64,000 nucleotides of DNA from Amycolatopsis xylanica. GTDB lineage: Bacteria; Actinomycetota; Actinomycetes; Mycobacteriales; Pseudonocardiaceae. How positions within the stretch are numbered: the first letter of the stretch is position 1; each line of letters opens with the position of its first letter. Made by a program: the position numbers and the translations under genes. Shown here in pieces: positions 31,495 through 40,779 of this stretch. The notes beneath the pieces are model-generated. The model saw only the letters and a program-made list of their open reading frames with translations. It did not search any database and was not told the DNA's origin. Where the stretch lies: positions 620,001-684,000 of the forward strand of contig NZ_FNON01000005.1 of NCBI RefSeq assembly GCF_900107045.1, read 5' to 3'.

Positions 31495-32395
31495 GACCGA
31501 AGCCCTCCTGGCCGGGGCGGCGTCGCCGCAGGTAGCGCTCGATGTCGGCGGCGATCTTGTCGCCGCTGACATCCTCCGGGTTGACCTCGTTGTTCTCGTC
31601 CTCGCGCTCTTCGAGCGACCGGACGTACTCCGAGATCTCGTCGTCCTCCTCGGCCATCTCGCTGACCGTCCGCTGCCATTCCTCGGCCTGCTCGGGCAGC
31701 GCGCCGAGCGGGATCTCGACGTCGAGTACGTCCTCGAGCTTGTGCAGCAGCGCGAGCGTGGCCTTGGGTGAGGGCGGGTGCGAGACGTAGTGCGGCACCG
31801 CGGCCCAGACGGACACCGCGGGGATGCCCGCCTGTACGCAGAAGTCCTGCAGCACCCCGACGATGCCGGTCGGGCCCTGGTACCGGTTGCGCTCGAGGCC
31901 GAACCGCGCCGCGGCCTCGGCGTCGTAGGCCGTCCCGGTCACCGGGACAGGCCGGGTGTGCGCGGTGTCGGCCAGCAGCGCGCCGAGCGTGACCACGGTG
32001 GACACCTTCAGCTGCTCCATGTGCTCCAGCAGCTCGGCGCAGAACGCGCGCCACCGCATGTTGGGCTCGGGTCCCTGCACCAGCACGACGTCACGGTCGA
32101 GTGCCTCCGGGTGGCAGGTCGACAGCCGGGTCGTCGGCCAGTCCACTCTCCGGGTGACCCCGTCCACCATGCGGACTGTGGGCCGGCTCACCTGGAAGTC
32201 GTAGTAGTCGTCTGGCTCCAGCTCGGCCAGCGGCGTCGCATCCCAGTTGAGCTGCAGGTGCTCGACGGCTCTACTGGCCGCGTCACCAGCGTCGTTCCAT
32301 CCTTCGAAGGCGATGATCATGATCGGGCCGGTGAAGTCTGGGCGCTCAGCGTCCTCGTTCTCGCGCTGCTGGGTCTCGTCGACGGGCTCACTCAC
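31487..32395 (-). CDS. PAC2 family protein (proteasome assembly chaperone-like)
   Basis: A 302-residue protein of the PAC2/DUF75 family. The core (about residues 22-230) starts with IMIIAFEGWNDAGDAASRAV, has the GPEPNMRW motif, and includes ALLADTAHTRPVPVTGT and GIPAVSVWAAVPHYVS. The C-terminal third is acidic and helical. In actinobacteria, homologues accompany the Pup-proteasome or metH region; direct chaperone activity in bacteria is not established. It is divergent from metH with only 39 bases between the starts, and convergent with the PTE-like gene. Confidence 0.9.
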   Translation of the reverse strand: MSEPVDETQQRENEDAERPDFTGPIMIIAFEGWNDAGDAASRAVEHLQLNWDATPLAELEPDDYYDFQVSRPTVRMVDGVTRRVDWPTTRLSTCHPEALDRDVVLVQGPEPNMRWRAFCAELLEHMEQLKVSTVVTLGALLADTAHTRPVPVTGTAYDAEAAARFGLERNRYQGPTGIVGVLQDFCVQAGIPAVSVWAAVPHYVSHPPSPKATLALLHKLEDVLDVEIPLGALPEQAEEWQRTVSEMAEEDDEISEYVRSLEEREDENNEVNPEDVSGDKIAADIERYLRRRRPGQEGFGPK

Positions 32396-32434
32396 TTGAC
32401 CAGCCTACGACCAGGCCACCGTAAGCTGGTGGGC

Positions 32435-35400
32435 ATGTCCAATCGTGTTTCGTCACCGCTTCTCGACGCACTGCGAACCCGTGTCGTGGTGGCCGACGGT
32501 GCGATGGGGACCGCACTGCAGGCCCACGACCTCTCGCTGGACGATTTCGCCGGGCTGGAGGGCTGCAACGAGATCCTCAACGTGACCCGGCCGGACGTCG
32601 TGAAGAGCGTGCATCGCGGCTATCTGGCGGCCGGCGCGGACGCGATCGAGACCAACACGTTCGGGGCGAACTACGCCAACCTCGCCGAATACGACATCCC
32701 GGAGCGGATCTTCGAGCTGTCGGTCGAGGGCGCCAGGCTTGCCCGCGAGGTCGCGGACGAGTTCTCCACGCCCGATCGTTCTCGGTTCGTGCTCGGTTCG
32801 GTCGGCCCCGGCACCAAGCTGCCGACCCTCGGGCACGCCCCTTTCGTCACGCTGCGTGACGCCTACCAAGAGGAAGTCCGCGGCCTGCTGGCCGGCGGCG
32901 TCGACGCGGTGATCGTCGAGACCACCCAGGACATTCTCCAGACCAAGGCCTCGATCATCGCCGCGCACCGCGCGATGGCCGCCGAAGGCCGCCGGGTCCC
33001 GATCATCGCCTCGATCACCGTCGAGACCACCGGCACCATGCTGCTCGGCACCGAGGTCAACGCCGCGCTCGCCGCGCTGGAGCCGCTCGGCATCGACCTG
33101 ATCGGCCTCAACTGCGCCACCGGCCCGGCCGAGATGAGCGAACACCTGCGCCAGCTCTCCCGCCACGCCCGCGTCCCGCTCTCGGTGATGCCGAACGCCG
33201 GCCTGCCGGAGCTCGGGCCGAACGGCGCGGTCTACCCGCTCGGCCCGGAAGGCCTGGCCGAGGCGCTGTCCGGTTTCGTCCGCGAGTTCGGCGTCGGCCT
33301 GGTCGGCGGCTGTTGCGGCACCACCGACGAGCACATCCGCCAGCTGGTCGCGGCGGTCGCCGACCTCCAGCCCGCCGCGCGGCGCCCGCGCCCCGAGCCC
33401 GGCGTGTCCTCGCTGTACCAGGCGGTGCCGTTCCAGCAGGACGCCAGCGTGCTGATGATCGGCGAGCGCACCAACGCCAACGGCTCCAAGAAGTTCCGCG
33501 AGGCGATGCTCGACGGCCGCTTCGAGGACTGCGTCGAGATCGCCCGCGACCAGACCCGCGACGGCGCGCACATGCTCGACCTGTGCATCGACTACGTCGG
33601 CCGCGACGGTGTCGCCGACATGGCCGAGCTGGCCGGGCGCCTGGCGACCGCGTCGACGCTGCCGATCATGCTCGACTCCACCGAGCCCGCCGTCCTGCAG
33701 GCCGGGCTGGAGCAGCTCGGCGGCCGGTGCGCGGTCAACTCGGTCAACTACGAGGACGGCGCCGGGCCGGACTCGCGCTTCCAACGGATCATGCGGCTGG
33801 TGCGGGAGCACGGCGCCGCCGTGGTCGCGCTGTGCATCGACGAAGAGGGCCAGGCGCGGACCGCGGAGTGGAAGGTCCGGATCGCCAAGCGGCTCATCGA
33901 GGATCTCACCCAGAACTGGGACATGCGGGTCGAGGACATCATCGTCGACTGCCTGACTTTCCCGATCTCCACCGGACAGGAGGAGGTCCGCCGCGACGCG
34001 CTGGAGACCATCAACGCGATCCGCGAGCTCAAGAAGCTCTACCCGGACGTGCGGACCACGCTCGGCCTGTCCAATGTGTCCTTCGGCCTCAACCCGGCCG
34101 CCCGCCAGGTGCTGAACTCGGTGTTCCTGCACGAATGCGTGCAGGCCGGGCTGGACACCGCGATCGCGCACTCGTCGAAGATCCTGCCGATGGCGCGCAT
34201 CCCGGACGACCAGCGCGCGGTCGCGCTCGACCTGGTCTACGACCGCCGCCGCGAGGGCTACGACCCGCTGCAGGAGCTGATGGCCCTGTTCGAGGGTGTC
34301 AGCGCCGCGTCGAGCAAGGCCTCACGCGCCGAAGAGCTGGCGCGGCTGCCGCTGTTCGAGCGGCTGGAGCGCCGGATCGTCGACGGCGAGCGCAACGGGC
34401 TCGACGCCGACCTCGGCGAGGCGCTCAAGGAGCGCCCGGCGCTGCAGATCATCAACGACACGCTGCTGTCCGGCATGAAGACCGTCGGCGAGCTGTTCGG
34501 GTCGGGTCAGATGCAGCTGCCGTTCGTGCTGCAGTCGGCCGAGGTGATGAAGGCCGCCGTCGCGTTCCTCGAACCGCACATGGAGAAGGAGGACGACAGC
34601 GGCAAGGGCCGCATCGTGCTCGCCACCGTGCGCGGCGACGTGCACGACATCGGCAAGAACCTGGTCGACATCATCCTCAGCAACAACGGCTACGAGGTGG
34701 TCAACCTCGGCATCAAGCAGCCGATCACCACGATCCTCGAAGCGGCCGAGGAGAACGACGTCGACGCGATCGGCATGTCCGGCCTGCTGGTGAAGTCCAC
34801 GGTGATCATGAAGGAGAACCTCGAGGAGATGAACTCCCGGGGTGTTTCCGCGCGCTGGCCGGTGCTGCTGGGCGGCGCGGCGCTCACTCGGTCCTATGTG
34901 GAGAACGACCTCACCGAGATGTACCTCGGCGACGTCCGCTACGCCCGAGACGCGTTCGAGGGCCTGCGGCTGATGGACGCGATCATGGCGGCCAAGCGCG
35001 GTGAGTCGCCGATCATCGACGCCGAGGCGGAGGCCAAGCGCGCCGAGCGCAAGGCGCGCCGCGAGCGTTCGCTCCGCATCGCCGAAGCGCGGAAAGCCAA
35101 GCTGGAAGCCGAAGACCCGATCGAGGACCAGCCCGCCCGCTCGGACGTCGCGACCGACGTGCCGGTGCCGTCGCCGCCGTTCTGGGGCAACCGGGTGATC
35201 AAGGGCGTGCCGCTGGCCGACTACGCGTCGATGCTCGACGAGCGCGCGACGTTCATGGGCCAGTGGGGCCTCAAGGGCGCGCGCGGTGGCAGCGGACCGT
35301 CCTATGAGGACCTTGTCGAGTCCGAGGGCAGGCCGCGGCTGCGGTACTGGCTCGACCGGCTCGCCACCGACGGCCTGCTGCAGCACGCGGCGGTCGTCTA

Positions 35401-35998
35401 CGGCTACTTCCCTTGCGTGGCCGAAGGAAACGACCTCGTCGTGCTGACGGAGCCGTCGCCGGACGCGCCCGAGCGCACCCGCTTCACCTTCCCCCGGCAG
35501 AAGCGCGACCGCCGTATGTGCCTGGCCGACTTCTACCGCCCGCGTGAGCTGGCGCTGGAGGCGGGCGAGGTCGACGTCGTCCCGTTCACGCTGGTGACCA
35601 TGGGGCAGCCGATCGCCGACTACGCCAACGACCTGTTCGCAGCCAACTCCTACCGGGACTACCTGGAGGTGCACGGCCTCGGCGTGCAGCTCACCGAGGC
35701 GCTCGCGGAGTACTGGCACTGCCGGATCCGGCAGGAGCTGCGCTTCTCCAGCGGCGCCGCGGTGTCCGAAGAGGACCCCGAAGACGTCGAGGACTTCTTC
35801 AAGCTGGGTTACCGAGGCGCGCGGTTCTCGCTCGGGTACGGCGCCTGCCCCGACCTGGAAGACCGGGCGAAGATCGTCGAGCTGCTGGAGCCGGAGCGGA
35901 TCGGCGTCAAGCTGTCCGAGGAGTTCCAGCTGCATCCCGAGCAGTCCACCGACGCGATCGTCTGCCACCACCCCGAAGCCAAGTACTTCAACACCTGA
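32435..35998 (+). CDS. metH: Cobalamin-dependent methionine synthase
   Basis: A 1187-residue five-module enzyme that moves a methyl group from methyl-tetrahydrofolate through cobalamin to homocysteine. Homocysteine-binding domain: about 1-310, with zinc cysteines in GLNCATGP (near 225) and GGCCGTT (near 290). Pterin-binding domain: about 335-610, starting VLMIGERTNANGSKKF. Cap and B12-binding domains: about 620-850, with the axial His in DVHDIGKN near 736. AdoMet-dependent reactivation domain: about 900-1187. ATG 32435 is preceded at 7 bases by TAAGCT, suggesting a leaderless mRNA, and there is no room for a cobalamin riboswitch. Confidence 0.96.
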   Translation: MSNRVSSPLLDALRTRVVVADGAMGTALQAHDLSLDDFAGLEGCNEILNVTRPDVVKSVHRGYLAAGADAIETNTFGANYANLAEYDIPERIFELSVEGARLAREVADEFSTPDRSRFVLGSVGPGTKLPTLGHAPFVTLRDAYQEEVRGLLAGGVDAVIVETTQDILQTKASIIAAHRAMAAEGRRVPIIASITVETTGTMLLGTEVNAALAALEPLGIDLIGLNCATGPAEMSEHLRQLSRHARVPLSVMPNAGLPELGPNGAVYPLGPEGLAEALSGFVREFGVGLVGGCCGTTDEHIRQLVAAVADLQPAARRPRPEPGVSSLYQAVPFQQDASVLMIGERTNANGSKKFREAMLDGRFEDCVEIARDQTRDGAHMLDLCIDYVGRDGVADMAELAGRLATASTLPIMLDSTEPAVLQAGLEQLGGRCAVNSVNYEDGAGPDSRFQRIMRLVREHGAAVVALCIDEEGQARTAEWKVRIAKRLIEDLTQNWDMRVEDIIVDCLTFPISTGQEEVRRDALETINAIRELKKLYPDVRTTLGLSNVSFGLNPAARQVLNSVFLHECVQAGLDTAIAHSSKILPMARIPDDQRAVALDLVYDRRREGYDPLQELMALFEGVSAASSKASRAEELARLPLFERLERRIVDGERNGLDADLGEALKERPALQIINDTLLSGMKTVGELFGSGQMQLPFVLQSAEVMKAAVAFLEPHMEKEDDSGKGRIVLATVRGDVHDIGKNLVDIILSNNGYEVVNLGIKQPITTILEAAEENDVDAIGMSGLLVKSTVIMKENLEEMNSRGVSARWPVLLGGAALTRSYVENDLTEMYLGDVRYARDAFEGLRLMDAIMAAKRGESPIIDAEAEAKRAERKARRERSLRIAEARKAKLEAEDPIEDQPARSDVATDVPVPSPPFWGNRVIKGVPLADYASMLDERATFMGQWGLKGARGGSGPSYEDLVESEGRPRLRYWLDRLATDGLLQHAAVVYGYFPCVAEGNDLVVLTEPSPDAPERTRFTFPRQKRDRRMCLADFYRPRELALEAGEVDVVPFTLVTMGQPIADYANDLFAANSYRDYLEVHGLGVQLTEALAEYWHCRIRQELRFSSGAAVSEEDPEDVEDFFKLGYRGARFSLGYGACPDLEDRAKIVELLEPERIGVKLSEEFQLHPEQSTDAIVCHHPEAKYFNT

Positions 35999-36022
35999 GT
36001 CGTTGAACACCAAGGAGAAAAC

Positions 36023-36688
36023 GTGAGTGAATTGTCCGCCGTGCTGTGGGACATGGACGGCACGCTGGTCGATTCCGAGAAGCTTTGGGACGTGGCGCTG
36101 TACGAGTGCGCCGAATGGCTCGGCGGGACCATCTCGGAAGAGCAGCGCATGACGCTGGTCGGCTCCAACATGAACGACACCTCGAGCTACCTGCTCGAAG
36201 TGTGCGGCAAGCCCGTCACCCCGGAGGCGATCGCCGAGACAGGGGAGTGGATCCGTGACCGCACGGCCGGGCTTTTCGACGACGCGCTCCCGTGGCGTCC
36301 CGGTGCCCAAGAGGCGCTCGCGGCGGTGCGCGACGCGGGCATCCCGGCCGCGCTGGTCACCTCGACCGAGCGTTCGCTGACCGAACTCGCGCTGAACACG
36401 ATCGGGCGTGAGTTCTTCGACGTGACGATCTGCGGTGACGAGGTCGGCGGTCTCAACAAGCCCCACCCGAAGCCGTATCTGCTCGCCGCGCAGCTCCTCG
36501 ATGTCGACCCCGAGCTGTGCGTCGCCATCGAGGACTCGCCGCCCGGCGCCGAGTCGGCGGCCGCCGCGGGCTGCACGGTGCTGGTCATCCCGAACGACGT
36601 CCCGGTCGAGCAGGGCCCGCGCCGGATCTTCCGCGACTCCCTGGTCGGCGTGGACGTGCCGGAGCTGCGCAGGCTTTTGGGGTCCTGA
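36023..36688 (+). CDS. HAD-superfamily hydrolase (phosphoglycolate phosphatase/beta-PGM-like)
   Basis: A 221-residue HAD phosphatase. Motif I is LWDMDGTLVDSE (nucleophile Asp), motif II is ALVTSTER, motif III is the Lys in GLNKPHPKPY, and motif IV is CVAIEDSPPGAESAAAAG. A helical cap lies between motifs I and II. It is a cytosolic phosphatase or phosphomutase of unknown substrate. GTG 36023 follows AAGGAGAAAA. It lies 24 bases after metH and is probably co-transcribed. Confidence 0.9.
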   Translation: MSELSAVLWDMDGTLVDSEKLWDVALYECAEWLGGTISEEQRMTLVGSNMNDTSSYLLEVCGKPVTPEAIAETGEWIRDRTAGLFDDALPWRPGAQEALAAVRDAGIPAALVTSTERSLTELALNTIGREFFDVTICGDEVGGLNKPHPKPYLLAAQLLDVDPELCVAIEDSPPGAESAAAAGCTVLVIPNDVPVEQGPRRIFRDSLVGVDVPELRRLLGS

Positions 36689-36743
36689 CGCCCATGTCGT
36701 TTTTTCGCCAGCGTGCGGGCCGAGGACCCGCGATGCTGGTGGG

Positions 36744-38186
36744 GTGCATGAGGACTTCGAGCGGTGCGTGCGGGCGGTCCAGTCGAAGGACGCCCGCTTC
36801 GACGGGTGGTTCTTCGGCGCGGTGCTGACGACCGGCATCTACTGCCGTCCCAGCTGCCCCGTGGTGCCGCCGAAGCCGGAGAACATGCGGTTCTACCCGA
36901 GCGCGGCCGCGGCCCAGCAGGCCGGGTTCCGGGCCTGTAAACGGTGCCGTCCCGACGCGAGCCCCGGCTCGCCCGAGTGGAACGTGCGCGCCGACCTGGT
37001 CGCCAGGGCGATGCGCCTGATCGCCGACGGTGTCGTCGACCGTGACGGCGTGCCAGGACTCGCGAGCAGGCTCGGCTACAGCGTGCGGCAGGTCGAGCGG
37101 CAGCTGATCGCCGAACTCGGCGCCGGCCCGCTGGCCCTGGCCAGGTCACAGCGCGCGCAGACGGCCCGGCTGCTCATCGAGACGACCACGCTGCCGATGA
37201 GCGACCTGGCGCTGGCGGCCGGGTTCTCCAGCATCCGGACGTTCAACGACACCGTCCGCGAGGTCTTCGCGCTCTCGCCGACCGAGCTGCGGCGCCGGAC
37301 GAAAGCCCACGCCACGACCGGCACGATCGCGCTGCGGCTGCCGTTCCGCGCGCCCCTGTGCCCGGACAACCTCTTCGGGCACCTCGCCGCGACGGGTGTG
37401 CCGGGTGTCGAGGAATGGCGTGACGGCGCGTATCGCCGCACGCTGCGCCTGCCGCACGGGCATGGCGTGGTCGCGCTGCGGCCGTTGCCGGACCACATCG
37501 GCTGCCAGCTCACCCTGACCGACCTGCGCGACCTCTCGATGGCCATCAGCCGGTGCCGCTGGCTGCTCGACCTCGACGCCGACCCGGTCGCCGTCGACGA
37601 GCTGCTGTCCCGTGACCCGCTGCTCGCGCCGCTGGTGGCCAAGGAACCCGGCCGCCGGGTGCCGCGCACGGTCGACGGCGAGGAGTTCGCCGTGCGCGCC
37701 GTGCTCGGCCAGCAGGTGTCGACCGCCGCCGCCCGCACCCACGCCTCCCGGCTGGTCCAGGCGCACGGCGAGCCCATCGACGACCCGGACGGCGGCCTGA
37801 CCCACCTCTTCCCGGACAGGGAAGCGCTCGGCGACCTGGATCCCGAGACGCTGGCGATGCCGAAATCGCGGCGCCGGACCCTGCTCGGCCTGATCGAGGC
37901 CATGGGTGATCTCGATCTCGGCGCGGGCGCCGACTGGGACCGCACGCGCGCCGCGCTGACCGAGTTGCCCGGTTTCGGCCCGTGGACGGTCGAGACGATC
38001 GCGATGCGCGCGCTCGGCGACCCGGACGCGTTCATCCCGAACGACCTCGGCGTGAAGCTCGCGGCCAAGGCGCTCGGCATCGAGAAGCTGAACGAGCACG
38101 CCGCTCGCTGGCGGCCGTGGCGCGCATACGCCGTGCAGCACCTCTGGGCGACCGGCGACCACCCGATCAACTACCTTCCCGCGTAA
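36744..38186 (+). CDS. Ada-AlkA fusion: methyl-sensing regulator and 3-methyladenine glycosylase
   Basis: A 480-residue fusion. Residues ~1-80 form the Ada zinc/methyl-acceptor domain, with cysteines in GIYCRPSCP and ACKRCRPD. Residues ~85-185 form an AraC-type DNA-binding region (DLALAAGFSSIRTFNDTVRE). Residues ~195-480 form an AlkA-type glycosylase with the HhH-GPD motif LTELPGFGPWTVETIAMRAL and a following catalytic Asp (FIPNDLG). One protein therefore senses methyl phosphotriesters and removes alkylated bases. GTG 36744 has GATGCT 6 bases upstream and may be leaderless. The ogt gene follows after 10 bases, making a compact alkylation-repair unit. Confidence 0.92.
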   Translation: MHEDFERCVRAVQSKDARFDGWFFGAVLTTGIYCRPSCPVVPPKPENMRFYPSAAAAQQAGFRACKRCRPDASPGSPEWNVRADLVARAMRLIADGVVDRDGVPGLASRLGYSVRQVERQLIAELGAGPLALARSQRAQTARLLIETTTLPMSDLALAAGFSSIRTFNDTVREVFALSPTELRRRTKAHATTGTIALRLPFRAPLCPDNLFGHLAATGVPGVEEWRDGAYRRTLRLPHGHGVVALRPLPDHIGCQLTLTDLRDLSMAISRCRWLLDLDADPVAVDELLSRDPLLAPLVAKEPGRRVPRTVDGEEFAVRAVLGQQVSTAAARTHASRLVQAHGEPIDDPDGGLTHLFPDREALGDLDPETLAMPKSRRRTLLGLIEAMGDLDLGAGADWDRTRAALTELPGFGPWTVETIAMRALGDPDAFIPNDLGVKLAAKALGIEKLNEHAARWRPWRAYAVQHLWATGDHPINYLPA

Positions 38187-38196
38187 GGAGAAACAC

Positions 38197-38691
38197 ATGA
38201 CCAGGACCCACGCGGTGCTCGACAGCCCGATCGGCAAGCTGACCTGCGTCGCGCAGGACGGCGCGTTGGCCGGGCTGTACATGGAGCAGCAGCGTCACCT
38301 GCCGAAGTTCGAGACCTTCGGGCCGGAAGAGCCCGGCAACGAGCTGTTCGCGCGTGTCGAAAGCCAACTCAAGGAGTACTTCGCGGGTCAGCGGCGTGAA
38401 TTCGACCTGCCGATCACGTTCGCGGGCACCGAGTTCCAGCGTCGCGTGTGGACAGAACTCACCGAAATCCCATATGGCGAGACGATTTCCTACGGTGAGC
38501 TCGCCCAGCGGCTCGGCAACCCGAGCGCGTCACGGGCCGTCGGACTGGCCAACGGCAAGAACCCGATCAGCGTCATCGTGCCTTGTCACCGCGTCGTCGG
38601 CTCGACCGGTGACCTGACCGGGTACGGGGGCGGAATCGAGCGGAAGCGCTTTCTGCTGGACTTCGAACGCGGCCCGGTCGCGCTGTTCTAA
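38197..38691 (+). CDS. ogt: Methylated-DNA--protein-cysteine methyltransferase
   Basis: A 164-residue suicide repair protein that takes methyl groups from O6-methylguanine. The active-site motif is VIVPCHRVVGS (acceptor Cys near residue 129), preceded by the DNA-binding helix-turn-helix part YGETISYGELAQRLGNPSAS and the arginine-finger stretch RAVGLANGKNP. Length is normal. ATG 38197 follows TAAGGAGAAACAC. It lies directly downstream of the Ada-AlkA fusion in the same operon. Confidence 0.95.
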   Translation: MTRTHAVLDSPIGKLTCVAQDGALAGLYMEQQRHLPKFETFGPEEPGNELFARVESQLKEYFAGQRREFDLPITFAGTEFQRRVWTELTEIPYGETISYGELAQRLGNPSASRAVGLANGKNPISVIVPCHRVVGSTGDLTGYGGGIERKRFLLDFERGPVALF

Positions 38692-38735
38692 GGGCGGGTC
38701 CAGCCGGTGGAATCGCGGATGGAAGGATCGAGGGC

Positions 38736-38999
38736 GTGAAGACCTTCGATGAGCTGTTCGCCGAGCTTGCCGAGCGCGCGCGTACCCGCCCCGACGGCTC
38801 CGGCACCGTCGCCGCGCTGGACGCGGGCGTGCACGCGCAGGGCAAGAAGGTGCTCGAAGAAGCGGGCGAAGTGTGGATCGCCGCCGAGCACGAATCCGAC
38901 GAGCGGCTCGCCGAGGAGATCTCGCAGCTGCTGTACCGGCTCCAGGTGCTGATGCTGGGCCGTGGTCTGTCCATCGAGGACGTTTACCGCTACCTGTGA
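38736..38999 (+). CDS. hisE: Phosphoribosyl-ATP pyrophosphatase
   Basis: An 87-residue all-helical MazG-like enzyme for the second step of histidine biosynthesis. The metal-binding pattern is VLEEAGEVWIAAEHES with EEISQLLYRLQVLM. GTG 38736 has AAGGAT 7 bases upstream, a possible leaderless promoter. The hisG gene starts 14 bases after its stop, so the two form an operon for the first two pathway steps. Confidence 0.93.
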   Translation: MKTFDELFAELAERARTRPDGSGTVAALDAGVHAQGKKVLEEAGEVWIAAEHESDERLAEEISQLLYRLQVLMLGRGLSIEDVYRYL

Positions 39000-39013
39000 A
39001 AGAGGGAAGTCCG

Positions 39014-39859
39014 ATGCTGCGTGTTGCCGTGCCGAACAAGGGAGCGCTCGCCGTTTCCGCTTCGGAGATGCTCGGTGAGGCGGGGTACCGGCAGCGCCAT
39101 GAGGCTCGCGACCTGACCGTGCTCGACCCGCACAACGAGGTCGAGTTCTTCTACCTGCGGCCCAAGGACATCCCGATCTACGTCGGCTCCGGCGAGCTCG
39201 ACCTCGGCATCACCGGCCGCGACCTGGCCATGGACTCCGGCGCCCCCGTCGACGAGACCCTTTCGCTCGGCTTCGGCGGCTCGACGTTCCGCTACGCCGC
39301 GCCCGCCGGCCGCGAGTGGAAGGTCGAGGACCTGCAGGGCAAGCGCCTCGCGACCTCCTACCCTCGTCTGGTCCGCAAGGACCTCGGAGCGCGCGGCATC
39401 GAGGCCGAGATCATCCGCCTCGACGGCGCGGTCGAGATCTCGATCCAGCTCGGCGTCGCCGACGCGGTCGCGGACGTGGTCGGCTCCGGCCGCACGCTCC
39501 GCCAGCACAACCTGGTCGCCTTCGGTGACGTCATCTGCCGCTCCGAGGGCGTCCTCGTCCACCGCGCGGGCCGCGAGCTGACCAAGGCGCAGGCCCAGCT
39601 GTCGGCGCGGCTGCAGGGCGTGGTCTTCGCGCAGCAGTACATGATGCTCGACTACGACTGCCCGCGTTCCCTGCTCGAAAAGGCCATCGCGGTCTCGCCG
39701 GGCCTGGAGTCCCCGACGGTCGCCCCGCTCGCGCACGAGGACTGGGTCGCCGTCCGCGCGATGGTCCCGCGCAAGCAGGTCAACCAGATCATGGACGAGC
39801 TCGCCGAGCTCGGCGCCAAGGCGGTACTGGCCTCGGACATCCGCTCCTGCCGCCTGTGA
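39014..39859 (+). CDS. hisG: ATP phosphoribosyltransferase (long form)
   Basis: A 281-residue enzyme for the first, feedback-controlled step of histidine synthesis. The N-terminal catalytic lobes contain IPIYVGSGELDLGITGRDL and the PRPP-binding stretch DGAVEISIQLGVADAVADVV. The C-terminal ~75 residues (VAVRAMVPRKQVNQIMDELA) form the ACT-like histidine-binding domain, identifying the long, homo-hexameric HisG class that needs no HisZ. ATG 39014 follows AAGAGGGAAGT. It overlaps the AEC transporter gene by 4 bases. Confidence 0.96.
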   Translation: MLRVAVPNKGALAVSASEMLGEAGYRQRHEARDLTVLDPHNEVEFFYLRPKDIPIYVGSGELDLGITGRDLAMDSGAPVDETLSLGFGGSTFRYAAPAGREWKVEDLQGKRLATSYPRLVRKDLGARGIEAEIIRLDGAVEISIQLGVADAVADVVGSGRTLRQHNLVAFGDVICRSEGVLVHRAGRELTKAQAQLSARLQGVVFAQQYMMLDYDCPRSLLEKAIAVSPGLESPTVAPLAHEDWVAVRAMVPRKQVNQIMDELAELGAKAVLASDIRSCRL

Positions 39860-40779
39860 GTGTCCTCCCGGCGTTCGCCCCCATTTGGGTGATCACCGGG
39901 CTCGGGTACCTGCTGAGCCGCTTTTCGGTGCTCGGCGACCGCGCGGACCAGGTCCTGACCCGCTTCGCGTTCACCGTCGCCATGCCCGCGGTGGTCTTCA
40001 GCACCCTGACCAGCACGTCGTTCTCGGCTCTGGTCAATCCGGGACTGATCGCGTTCGTCGCGGGCACGGCGGCGGTGGGCATCACCGCCGCCGTGCTTTC
40101 GCGCTGGGTCTTCCGCCGCAAGCGCGGCGAAGGCGTCGTCACGGGCATGGCCGCTTGCTACACGAACGCGGGCAACCTCGGCATCCCCGTCGCGCTCCAG
40201 GTACTCGGCGGCTCGTCGTTCATCGTGTCGGTGCTGCTGATCCAGTCGCTCTGCATGATGCCCCTGATGCTCGGCCTGCTCGAGTCGGACGTCCCCCGCG
40301 GCGAAGGCTCCCGCCTGCGTGCGTTGCTCATGCTGCCCGTGCGGAACCCGGTCATCGCCGCCTCGCTGCTCGGCGTCCTGGTCGGCACGACCGGGCTGCA
40401 CCTGCCCGACCTCCTGATGCAGCCGATCCACACACTCGGCAACGCCGGCGTGGCCACGGCCCTGCTGGCGCTGGGGATGTCCTTGAACCCCGGCAAATCC
40501 GCCGTCGCGGGCGAACCCCGCCGCGGTGAGCTGACGATGGTCGTGCTGCTGAAGGTGATCGCGCAGCCGTTGGTCGCTTTGGGTGTCGGGCTGGCTTTGG
40601 GACTGCCTCAGCCGGTCATGCTCGCGGCGGTCCTGTGCTCGGCTTTGCCCACGGCACAGAACATCTTCATCGCGACAAGCCAGTACGCGATCGACAGCCG
40701 CTTCACCCGCGACGCCGTGCTGATCACGACTTTGCTTTCCATGGCAACGCTTTCCATGGTCGCCGCGCTCCTGAGCTAG
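39856..40779 (+). CDS. AEC family transporter (auxin efflux carrier-like)
   Basis: A 307-residue membrane protein with about ten transmembrane helices. The AEC signatures are AFAPIWVITGLGYLLSR at the start and ACYTNAGNLGIPVALQVLGG in the middle, and the second five-helix half has MVVLLKVIAQPLVALGVGL. The family moves organic anions or malonate-like solutes, but the substrate is unknown. GTG 39856 overlaps the hisG stop (GTGA), so translation is coupled. Its last bases overlap the convergent SEFIR gene by 4 bases, marking the left edge of the accessory island. Confidence 0.9.
   Translation: MSVLPAFAPIWVITGLGYLLSRFSVLGDRADQVLTRFAFTVAMPAVVFSTLTSTSFSALVNPGLIAFVAGTAAVGITAAVLSRWVFRRKRGEGVVTGMAACYTNAGNLGIPVALQVLGGSSFIVSVLLIQSLCMMPLMLGLLESDVPRGEGSRLRALLMLPVRNPVIAASLLGVLVGTTGLHLPDLLMQPIHTLGNAGVATALLALGMSLNPGKSAVAGEPRRGELTMVVLLKVIAQPLVALGVGLALGLPQPVMLAAVLCSALPTAQNIFIATSQYAIDSRFTRDAVLITTLLSMATLSMVAALLS

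Noticed and set aside
31778..32434. N-terminal extension of MetH
   Set aside because: The extension is antisense to PAC2. The ATG at 32435 has a leaderless -10 box and starts at the normal family N-terminus.
32396..32434. Cobalamin riboswitch upstream of metH
   Set aside because: Only 39 bases lie between the divergent PAC2 and metH starts, too short for the element.
34322..36838. Very long open frame opposite metH
   Set aside because: It is the mirror of metH and the HAD gene in GC-rich DNA, with no domain, RBS or family resemblance. Several similar long antisense frames across the window were rejected for the same reason.
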